This document shows, one piece after another, positions 51,245 through 60,436 of a DNA stretch of 64,000 bases. The first letter of the stretch is position 1. The number at the start of each line of letters is the position of its first letter. The notes under the pieces were generated by a model. That model had not been told where the DNA came from and did no database searches. It worked only from the letters and a program-made list of their open reading frames with translations. This DNA is from Nageia nagi (Eukaryota; Pinophyta). Location: contig JBITNC010000001.1 in the NCBI GenBank assembly GCA_050084985.1, positions 152,520,001-152,584,000 of the forward strand. Reading direction: 5' to 3'. A program made the position numbers and the translations under genes.

Positions 51245-51530
51245 TTGATAATAAAGGCTTTGATAATCCTAAAAAATAGTGCATTGATTATGTTACTATA
51301 CCCATTAATGTGGGAGGAAAATCTATTAATAAAAAAGTTGATGTTTTTAGAGAAAAATTGTAATATAATTTGCTACTTGGTAGACCTTGGATACATAAGG
51401 TTAGGGACGTTACTTTTACTCTCCATTGGTTGGTGAAATTCATGTATAAATGTAAGATAATTGTAATCCATGCTAAAGAAAATGCCACATATTTATGTCA
51501 ATCAACTCAATAATTTTTGATTCCTTATGA
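51245..51530 (+). pseudogene. Element C protease, C-terminal part
   Basis: The text PINVGGKSINKKVDVF, then YNLLLGRPWIHKVRDVTFTL and VKFMYKCKIIVIHAKE is the end of a Tat-type gypsy protease (usual form YNxLLGRPWIHxxxAVPSTLHQ). The active-site part and gag are missing. The left edge lies 56 bp from the end of element D, so D appears to have landed in, or a deletion reached into, this protease. Confidence 0.8.
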
Positions 51531-51539
51531 TTTATTTGA

Positions 51540-52346
51540 TGATGAAGAAGATGTGGTAAAATATATTCAAGAGTTAGCTCTGTAAGAGGTAAGTATGCAA
51601 ACATATCAAAGTTTAGATTTTGATATTTGGCAAAGTTTCAAGGAGCTAGGATGACCCTTATTCATGCTTTAAATTGAGTGATGGGACTTGGAGGATTCAT
51701 ATTCTAAGTGATATCACCTTATTCTTGATGAACCAAAAGATTTTATTCTTGATGTTAGTATCCTTTATCAAGAGAAAGATGAAAAATCATTGTCAATCAC
51801 TATGCAAGATGGTTTTTTTCTTGAATCTTCTTAACAAGATGGGTTAAAAGATAAGGTAAGTATGCATTTCAATAATGTTGATTTTGCTTTTGGTACTAAA
51901 TATATGCACAAATGTTAGTATGGTGGTAAAGGATTATTTAAGAATGAGTAAGGCATTCTTGAAACCATTCCAAATGATTACCATAATAAGATAACCTTTG
52001 GTATTGGATTTGAGAAATCAATTCCTAAAGTGGAATCTTCCACTTACTTTTCAAAATGTTGAGATAAAGGAGTAGGGTGGTGACCATATCCTATTTGATG
52101 AATGGTTGTATTTTACTATGATGCATGGACCTAATAAATAATTACATGCATATTATGTCAATTTTTTCTTGGTACTTGGTGCTCCTATGTGGTTGGATAT
52201 TTTTTAGAGTGATGATGTTATTGTTGAGATGATGGGAGCTAGGAGTGAGTTCCCCAAATCCAGTGAAAAGAGATTTTCTACATGGATGTTGCATCATCAA
52301 GATTATTTTAGAGAAGAAGTTTGTAAGGATGATGAGGATATTGCAG
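51540..52346 (+). pseudogene. Element C protease-RT spacer, coding
   Basis: Coding text continues after the protease: EEDVVKYIQELAL, DFDIWQSFKELG, then MHKC and YGGKGLFKNE, GILETIPNDYHNKITFG. The Gly-Lys-Gly block resembles the G-patch-like spacer seen in Tat pol. The last stretch, MMGARSEFPKSSEKRFSTW to EEVCKDDEDIAG, is open up to base 52,346, where a GT splice donor follows. Several stops occur earlier. Confidence 0.55.
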
Positions 52347-53165
52347 GTTTGTCTAGCATCTCTAAACTCTTTATTTTTCATTTTTTGTAAATCTATGATT
52401 CCCTTCATCTTTGAACTCTTTATTTTTGTTTTCATTTTTTGTAAATTTATTATTAGAACTAGGTATTTAGGGAATAAAAGGTCAATTTTTTGTGTCCTTT
52501 TTGGAGTGATGTTACTCAATGTTAGGTGATCAATTTTGGGAAATGATTCTTTATTTTTTATGATGCACCTTAAAATGATCATAACTTTTGATCCAACTAT
52601 CAAATTGTCTTGAAATTTTGAGGAGAGATAGATATGGGTTTTTATGATTTAGATGCCACCTCCTATTAGAGGGATACCCCCAAATGGAAAGTTTTTAAAT
52701 CAGCCTAAATCCATCATTTAGTACCTCAAAATTAGCTTTTAGTGTCAATTTTTCAAGATTTTTCAATAAAAAGACTTTAATATCTTTTGTTGTAGTATTT
52801 GTTTAGGAGAATAAATTGGGAAATGACTTAGTCTATGTTGATTGGGCTTGTACTCTAAGTTTGGTTTTAATCTAAGAAACTTTCTATTTTCAGAAACTTT
52901 CTATCTTTCTATCTTTAGAAAATTTCTATTTTTATTAATGTCTTGGTTTTTAGACTGTTCATTATTTTTGAGGGAGAGTCTTCTTCATTCTATATTAGCT
53001 ATTGTAATAGATCTAAAAAAAGTATTATGAATTTGGGAATAAGAAGAGGATTATTTACAAGTTTTCTTATTTGTTAATACATTTGTGTTATTGGAGCCCA
53101 TTTTGTTGGTTACTTATTGTTGAATTCACATCATTTTAGGTCTTTATAATTGAGTTTTAATGTAG
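52347..53165 (+). other. Probable intron between protease and RT of element C
   Basis: Coding text ends at gatattgcag with gtttgt following and resumes after ttttaatgtag at 53,166. Joining the two gives ...DDEDIAG-LGAFTMPSQLSDK... with the Gly codon split one base plus two and the frame kept. The 819 bp between is AT-rich with stops in all frames. An intron at this place, between protease and RT, is known from Ogre elements of the Tat lineage. Confidence 0.7.
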
Positions 53166-54060
53166 GACTAGGGGCATTCACAATGCCTTCCCAACTTAGT
53201 GATAAAATGTTTAGTTTAAGTGAAGAAATAGTGCATGTTAGCATCAATACAAAAGAGAAACCAAAGTTGATCAAGATAGGAGTTTAGTTAACTTTGGAAA
53301 AAAAGGAAATGTATTTAATATTGTTGATTGAGTTTTATGATGTTTTTTCTTGATCATATTCTGATATACCTTGTTTAGATCTTGATTTCGTAACCCATAT
53401 TTTATTTGTCAATGATGATGCCAAATCAATATAATAAAAACCTAGAAAAATTCACCTTAAAGTGCCTTAGAAATTAAAAAAGAAATAGAAAAGGACCTTG
53501 TTGCTGATTTTATTTTCCCTATTGATTATTCTTGATGGATTATTAACATTATTCCTATAGATAAGCCTAATGGTGAGATAAGATGTTGTACATAGTTTAG
53601 AGATACCAACAAGGCATTCCTAAAAGATGCATTTCCTTTGCCTGATATTGGTATGCTTATAGATTTTATAGTAGGCTATTATATTTTATCTTTAATGGAT
53701 GGGTTTTCAACTAAAATCATATAAGGATTAATGAGGATGATCAACATAAGATAACTTTTGTTATTCCTTGGGGCATATTTTGTTGGGTAGTTATGCCTTT
53801 TGGATTAAAGAATTTAGGGGCTACTTATCAAAGAGTTATGTTAAGTATGTTCCATGGTATGATTCATGATATTGTTGAGATTTATGTTGATGATATTCTT
53901 GCTAAATCTAGAGAAAAGGATGATCACTTTTTTGAATTAAGGAAAGTTTTTTAAAGAATAAGAGAATATAAATTATAATTAAAACCTCAAAAGTATGCAT
54001 TTCGAGTTTCTTCTAGTAACTTAGATTTATTATTTCAAGAAAAGCAATTGAGGTAAGTCC
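53166..54060 (+). pseudogene. Element C reverse transcriptase
   Basis: Readable motifs: KPKLIKIGV then LTLEKKEMYLILLIEFYDVF, a stop and SYSDIPCLDLDFVTHILF (usual form RIKIGxxLxxEExxxLxxLLxEFxDVFAWSYxDMPGLDPxxVxHxL). In other frames come DYS, WIINIIPIDKPNGEIRCC-type text, KDAFPLPDI, FCWVVMPFGLKN, TYQRVML, and the active site EIYVDDILAKSREKDDH with YVDD at 53,883-53,894. The catalytic box is intact, but frameshifts and stops make the enzyme dead. It follows the intron directly. Confidence 0.88.
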
Positions 54061-54229
54061 TAATAAAGTTAAAATCATTATTGATATGAACCCACCATGA
54101 AATTGGAAGCTTATAATAAGTATTTAAGAAAAGGTTCAAGTGGTAAGAAGATTTATTGCTCAACTAGCTGATACGAATGATCCATTTTCTTATTTATTAA
54201 AGAAAGCTAAAAGATTTGTATGGGATTCT

Positions 54230-54712
54230 AAGTGTTAAAAAGATTTGGACAACATGAAGAGATATCTTTATAATCTTTCCATTTTTACCCCTTATGATTT
54301 AATTCCTTTTTTATTTATGTTTCTACTACATTAAGTGTATTAGGGGAAATGATGGCTCAAAAGGATGAAGAAGGTAAAGAAATAGTCATTTATTACATTA
54401 GTAAAACTTTGATTAATTATGAAACAAGGTATACACTTATGGATAATTGTTTTTCTATTATCTTATTTATGAAAAAATTAAGATATTATATGCTTGGAAA
54501 TACAACATATGTTATAGCTCAAGGTTATCCTTTAAGATGTTTAATGTCAAAACCTTATTTATCTGATAAAGATGCAAAATGGATAATGTTGCTTAAAGAA
54601 TTTGATTTGGTATTTGTAACTCAAAATTCAATTAAGGGAAATGCTATCATATTTTATCATAAATTATCCATTTATGAGAAATATATATTTCAATAATAAT
54701 TTATTAATGAAT
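54230..54712 (+). pseudogene. Element C classical gypsy RNase H
   Basis: The open part 54,349-54,696 reads MMAQKDEEGKEIVIYYISKT, YETRYTLMDNCFSIIL, KLRYYMLGNTTYVIAQGYPL and KWIMLLKEFDLVFVTQNSIKG. These match the RNase H of Tat pol (GxxLAQxDExGKExxIYYLSK, ExRYxxxExxCxAxxxAxxxLRHY, WxxxLxEFDIxYxxxKAIKG). It is one of the few undamaged stretches. The first catalytic Asp, normally just upstream, lies in a frameshifted part. Confidence 0.88.
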
Positions 54713-54779
54713 TTGGCTTACAAAATTCAAATATTTTTAGCAATGATGCTCTATCTAGGCAACACTACTTTGTTACTAA

Positions 54780-55240
54780 GCTAGAGTACTCAAAGGTATT
54801 AATTGGATTTTCATATGATAGTGATTGGACATTATTTTTTGATGGATCTAAATGCATTCATGAGGCTAGGGAAGGAATTATTTTGATTAATCCCCATGGT
54901 GATATGATTCTCATGTATTATAGATTGAGTTTTGATTATACTAACAATATGGATGAATGTGAAGCTTTACTTTTAGGTTTAAAGGAGGCCATACTTTTGA
55001 AGGTATAATGGATAAAGATATTTGGTGATTCCCAATTGGTGTTAAACTAAGTTAATGATGTTTGCAACACCAAATATAAAAAATTACAGCCATATAAAGA
55101 AATGGTAATGGATTTTCTCATGTATTTTCAAGATTATCAAATTGAGAACATCCCAAGATAAAATAATAGGTATACTAATACTATTGCTAGTGCTTCTCTT
55201 TATCTTATTAATATTGAAGATGAAAAAACTATTATTATAA
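54780..55240 (+). pseudogene. Element C second, archaeal-type RNase H
   Basis: Motifs in order: DWTLFFDGSKCIHEAREGI (first Asp), NNMDECEALLLGLKEAI (Glu), IFGDSQLVLN (second Asp), then NNRYTNTIASASL where the last Asp (usual NxxADxLA) is lost. Two stops interrupt it. This is the extra RNase H acquired by the Tat lineage, here in the standard place between the classical RNase H and the integrase. Compare element B, where the same domain comes before RT. Confidence 0.85.
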
Positions 55241-55439
55241 TTAAAACTTAGGTAAGTATTATAATGAGTATGTTATTGCTAATTTTATTAAGGATCATTA
55301 TTTTTCTTCTACTTGCATCAATACGTGTGATTGATATAAAGATATATTTGATTATTTAAAACATGGAGTAGTTCCTAGTGATTTTAACCGTAATGCAAGA
55401 ATTAGTTTTAAAAACTTATCTTCAAAGTATTTTATCATT

Positions 55440-56530
55440 GGTGAATTGTTATATATAAGGTCTTTTTATGGTTCTCTTCTTATATGTTTAATGAGAAATG
55501 AAGTATTAATGGTTCTTCATCAAGCCTATGATAGGGAATGTAGAGGTTATTTTAGTGCTAAATTGATTTATAAAATATTTCTTAGATGAGATTATTATTG
55601 GCCTTATATGCTTGAAGATTATGATTTGCATGTAAATATATGTGAATAATATCAAAAAAGTTAAACTTTAACCCTCACCTTCACATGAATTACACTCTAT
55701 TATTTATCTTTGACCTTTTTTTTGTTTGGGAACTTGATTTGATTGGAAAAATTAATCTTATTTCTAGAGATGGTAATAAGTTTATTATTACTTCCACTGA
55801 GTATTTTATAAAATGGATGAAATTTATTCCTAAGAAATATGCAAAAAGATGTAATATTGTTGACTTTCTTGTTGAATATATTATTGGTACATATGGTGTT
55901 CCTTCTAAATTGTTCATGGATAAATGTGAAAAATATCACATCGGAAGAAATTTCCTACTCCTTATTATTCTTAAGGTAATGGTCAAACTAAGGCTTCTAA
56001 TAAAGCTATAAAGATTATATTATGTAAAACTATCGTAAATATGGAAAAAATGGCATGAATAATTACCTTATGCTTTACAAGCTTATAGACTAATTATAAT
56101 AATAGTTGTTGGGGAAGCTCCTTTTTCTTTAATGTATGGTGATGAAGCTATTGTTCCTATAGAATTAAAAATTCCTTCTTTGTGTGTGTATTTGGATGGT
56201 TTGATTTTGAATGAAGATAAAAGAAAAATAAAATTGGAATAATTAGAGGCTTTAGATGAGAAAAGAGTAAATGCTTTAGAATATTTAAGAGTACATAAAT
56301 CTAGATTTAAAAGAGCTAATACTCAAAAGATTAAACCTAAAGAATTCAAAGTTAGAGATCTAGTAAAGAAAATATTACAAACATAAAGGCTTTAGAAAAT
56401 GAAAAGAAAGGTAAATTTGAAATTGGATTGATATTTATGTTGTAATTGCAAATGATGGAAAAGGGGAATATAAGTTTTCCATAATTGAAGGAAAACAAGA
56501 TAAATGTTATGCATCTAAAACAATTTTATG
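55440..56530 (+). pseudogene. Element C integrase
   Basis: N-terminal zinc-finger region: VLMVLHQAYDRECRGYFSAK and YYWPYMLEDY followed by a damaged CxxC. Core: the open part 55,685-56,011 reads FVWELDLIGKINLISRDGNK (first Asp) and TYGVPSKLFMDKCEKY (second Asp kept, next Asn lost). After a frameshift come PYYS, a stop, then GNGQTKASNK, in which the catalytic Glu is Lys. EAPFSLMYGDEAIVPIELKI and a C-terminal block to about 56,530 end it. Inactive by stops and by loss of the third catalytic acid. Confidence 0.88.
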
Positions 56531-56810
56531 TTTGAAAATATTTCATATCTTTTTTGAATTATTATTCTTTCCTTCATTTTTGCTAACTATATTTGTAGAA
56601 ATTAAATGTAAATTGCAAGTGATGTCACTCAGTTATGAGTGATGATCCTCCATTGGTAAGATGGAAATAGATCTTGTTTTGTAAATTTTTATTCTTTATA
56701 AGAGTAAGTATAAGTGATATTTATTGATTCCTTACTTCTTTGTTAATAGTGAAATATTTTTATAACTTTACTTATTGAGATAGTATTTTGATATAACAAT
56801 AAATCATGGC

Positions 56811-57075
56811 CAATGCATGTAATTGGAAAATGTATGCCAAGGTTAGATTTTATTTGAGATGATGATATTTAGAATTTGTTCATGATCAATGCATGTAATT
56901 GGGTAGTGTACATCAAGTTCAAGTTTTGTGTGTTGATGAGTTGTTCTTAATCAATGCATGCAATTGGGCAATGTAAATCAAGTTTAACTCTTATATTGAA
57001 TTGTGCTTTTTCAATGTATGTAATTGGGTGATATACACCAAGTTCATTTTAAGATTTGTAAATTCATTAGCAATG
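56811..57075 (+). repeat. 60-76 bp tandem repeat, four copies
   Basis: tcaatgcatgtaattggg followed by a variant of gtgtacatcaagttc recurs with starts near 56,811, 56,887, 56,952 and 57,012. It lies in the 3' untranslated region of element C between integrase and PPT. The rest of 56,530-57,560 shows no coding sequence. Confidence 0.8.
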
Positions 57076-57562
57076 TTATGGCTTTATGAGAGTAGTGATA
57101 AGGGGTCCATCACCCTTAAAATTTTATTTTATTAATGATCAATGCTAATTGGTAAGCCCTCATCATTAAGTTGAGGTAGAAAGTTCTTCTTAAGTTCTAG
57201 AAGAAATCACTTCATATAATCTTTGTGGGTAAGCCACCAAGCATAAGTTTTATTTCTTTTTCTTTGTTATATACACATGAAATAATATTTAATGTCAATA
57301 TTTGAGATATTATATGAGGAAAATATTTGCTATTTTAAGATAATTGCATGTTCCTTTATCTTTTTATTAGGTTACTCCTATGATAAGAAGTCCATCATGT
57401 TGTAACTAAGATAAAGAGGGGGTTAAATATTGGTAAAAAACTAAGACATCCAAAGTTGCCATCATGAAGATATAACTCAGAGAGTATTTTCTTACTTAAC
57501 ATTGTTATACTTTGAATTTATGCTTTAATTTTCTTTTATTCCAAAAGTATCAAATCATATTC

Positions 57563-57571
57563 AAAGTGGGG
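57563..57571 (+). promoter_or_regulatory. Polypurine tract of element C
   Basis: aaagtgggg lies immediately before the LTR start (tatcttttaacacc, decayed from a TG start). It marks the 3' LTR. Confidence 0.65.
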
Positions 57572-57840
57572 TATCTTTTAACACCTAAAAAGGAATTTTA
57601 ATTTAATTAAAATAATCCTTTTAGGTATTTGAAATGATTTATTTAATTAAATGATTTAATGCCCTTTTTATTATGGATATTTAACTACTTTTATATTTTA
57701 TGATAACAAGTTGGTCCAAAGATAATCCCAAGCAGTATTGACACATGTGCACCATAATCCTAAGGATAAGCCTTGGTACTAGACATGCTATCTATAAAGG
57801 TGGAAGAGTTGTGAATGAGAAATCAACACATGATCTAGAA
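57572..57840 (+). mobile_element. 3' LTR of element C (start; end not located)
   Basis: Matches 23,061-23,302 collinearly, including ctatctataaaggtgga, a likely TATA box. Past 57,805 the partner is cut off, so the right end cannot be set from this window. Confidence 0.7.
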
Positions 57841-58317
57841 TCCTTGATAGGTAGTAATATACTTGGTCCCATTTGACTAGTTTTTTTCAACACCACCTAT
57901 CATATCTAGATTTTGTTATACTTTAAATTTTGCATTCCTATTAGCTTTCAAATTAGCCGGCAGAATAATATGAGCTTCAAGGAGTTAATGATAACAAGCA
58001 ATTTTGAGTCTTTCTAGAAAGGACGAAAGGTGGTGATGCTCCACTCTAGGTGACAATAATTTACAAAGGATGAATCAGTGGTCCTATTTCATAGGATAGG
58101 TTTTTCATTGATATCTTTGGGTTGGAGATTACTTATGATCATCATGATAGATAAAGTAACAAGTTTGTATTTTCATTAATCCAATTTTGATAGGTAAAGG
58201 TCAATTAGGTCAACTATGATCACTGTCATATTTCATGTTACTACTATTTTATTACAATTTTTTTATTATCCTATTAAATTGCATATATTAAATAACCATA
58301 ATAAATTATTATTTGTA

Positions 58318-58740
58318 TTATAATAGAAAATAAAAAATTACATACTTTAGAAGAGAAGTGAAACTTGTACTTGACCATCCATGTTTGTCTTTTAAATTCA
58401 TCAAAAGTAAGGTCACTGATAACTTGGATAAATGTGCTCCTTCATATAAAGGGGTTTTGGAAGCATTATACATGTCATTTTTAAAATCACCATCTCTTAT
58501 TACATCATAACTTGGAAAAATGTGCTCCTTCATATAAAGGGGTTTTGGAAGTATTATACATGTCATTTTTAAAATCACCATCTCTTATTACATCATGTAT
58601 ATTAGGAGAAACATCAGTCATGTCTACGTAATCATTTTTATTTAAATAGATTGATTCAAGTGAATCATTCAATGCACTTTGATCCTGATGGGCATTATTC
58701 TCTCTTTCATCATTATCATTTTCTGAATCCATGACTACAT
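58318..58740 (-). pseudogene. CACTA Tnp2 N-terminal region (second copy)
   Basis: The minus strand reads MDSENDNDERENNAHQDQ, then DVIRDGDFKNDMYN, TPLYEGAHLSKLSVTLLLM and NLKDKHGWSSTSFTSLLK. The last two match the start of plant Tnp2 proteins (usual form PLYxGxxxSKLxxxxxLxNLKxxxGWSxxSFxxLL). It is a different element copy from the one at 19.7-23 kb, which lacks this part. An 88-bp tandem duplication shifts the frame. No core transposase text was found below 58,318. Confidence 0.8.
58421..58596. repeat. 88-bp tandem duplication inside CACTA coding sequence
   Basis: aacttggataaatgtgctcc starts at 58,421, and its near-identical copy starts at 58,509. The copies differ at about two or three positions. 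Since 88 is not a multiple of three, it breaks the transposase frame. Confidence 0.9.
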
Positions 58741-58850
58741 GAACAAGAGCTATTGGATTTGAGTCTCTTAGGAAACATTACATATGCATCATCACTTAAT
58801 ACTTTACATAGTCATTTGATTCATTTTTATGTGTCTATAAAATAAGTTTT

Positions 58851-59160
58851 TACAAACCATTCAAATAATATTAAAAAGAACATAATATTTTTATTGTTAC
58901 AAACTATTAAAATAATTAAAAAAATACAATATTAACTTTTCATTGTTACAAACCATTAAAATAATTAAAAAATATATAAGATTAATTTTTCATTATTAAA
59001 AAACATTAAATAATTTTAAAAACATAATAACTTTCATGACTACAAACCATTAAAATGATAAAAATATAATATTAACTTTTTATTGTTATTATAATATTAA
59101 CTTTTTATTGTTATAAATCATTAAAATAATTAAAAAAACACATAATATTTTTTCATTAAT
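58851..59160. repeat. Degenerate 44-70 bp repeat, six copies
   Basis: tacaaaccattaaaataatt and similar words recur near 58,851, 58,898, 58,947, 58,997, 59,041 and 59,111, separated by aatattaactttttattg-like stretches. Non-coding. Confidence 0.7.
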
Positions 59161-60430
59161 AGGTGAATAACACTATTTAAGTAACAATATAAAAGTAAAT
59201 AATATTTATATAATAGTTACAGGGTAAGTGCAAGAAGATGGGTCCACAAAATAGGCAAAAAGTGGACATGTTTTCCTTGATTTTTATGTTTTGTCATAAT
59301 TGATCTCAACTTTTGAAGTCCTTGGAGATAGAATATTGAAAAATGTCACTAAGGTGAAAATGTAGTTCTTGGAGTGTAGTTTTCAAATATGTAATTTATT
59401 CCAATACCTACTTGATATAAATTGATTTATTATAGGCACTTCTAAAAGCTATTATTTAAAATGTACTATTTTATGAGCATACCATGCTCTTCTATGACAA
59501 GCATATTTTGACCGAAAATATAATATTTTTTAAAATTCTTTTGGGACAAGATACCTAACACACTTAAGATTGTGCAAGATATTTTTTCATAAATTTTTCA
59601 TAAATATTTTTTCTTTTATTAATTTTTTATTGGTCCTAATTGTTATTTTGAAAAGTACAATCTATAGCACAAATAATTTGACCTAAACTTATACCTTTTT
59701 CTTTCTTTTATTTAGTAGAGAATTATTTGTAGATTGTTGATATATAATATTTTTTTCTTAATTCTCCCAAAAATAAAGTTATTAAAAAAGTAATAGAACC
59801 TAATATTTTGAGTTTAATGACCAATTTCATTAAAAATTACTTTATAAATAGTAAATATAATTAGATTGTCAAAAATATTACATATTTTGTAATCTAGACT
59901 CTTTGATTTGAAATGGGTTTTAATTTCATGAAAAAATCCTCAAAAAAATATATCAAACATCCATCTAAAGTCTATGTTATTCACAACATTACCATGAATA
60001 AGAAGGTGTAGGTCCAAGGCTAATGCTTGTCCCATCAAGCCGTTTCCAAGCCTAAGGTTAAACCTCATAACAAAGTTTTGTTATTTTTTACATTCAAAAT
60101 AATGTAAGTTTTTTATAAATGAAATTTTGTTTGTAATGAATTTTTTTTTATGAATGAAATTTCATTTTATTCGTACTTTGAATCATCAACAACTTTGAAA
60201 GTGATGTTCTTGCATTTTTCTAATGTAAAATTCTTGAGGAGATATTTGGAATCAATTTTTTAATCTCTTATCAAAGGTGGTAACTAGTACAACATTTTTG
60301 AAGGTGGAATACAAATATTTGATGGTGAAAGAAAGTGTTTTTAGAAGAAATAAGTTATCACTTTCAGAAGATATTCTTGAGCAATCACATGTGTTCAAAA
60401 TATAACCAATTAAAGAGAGCAAGGAGGAAT
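59161..60430. other. AT-rich stretch, no gene seen
   Basis: No family-level similarity in any frame. The open frames at 60,252-60,437 and 60,385-60,759 on the minus strand are antisense shadows of the gene that starts near 60,437. The region may hold the 5' part of that gene or its promoter; I found no clear TATA box or start. Confidence 0.4.
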
Positions 60431-60436
60431 TTAACA

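Noticed and set aside
52142-52603. 153-codon minus-strand ORF across the element C intron boundary
   Set aside because: It is antisense to coding exon and intron of element C, Lys/Ile/Asn-rich, and has no motif; treated as a shadow.
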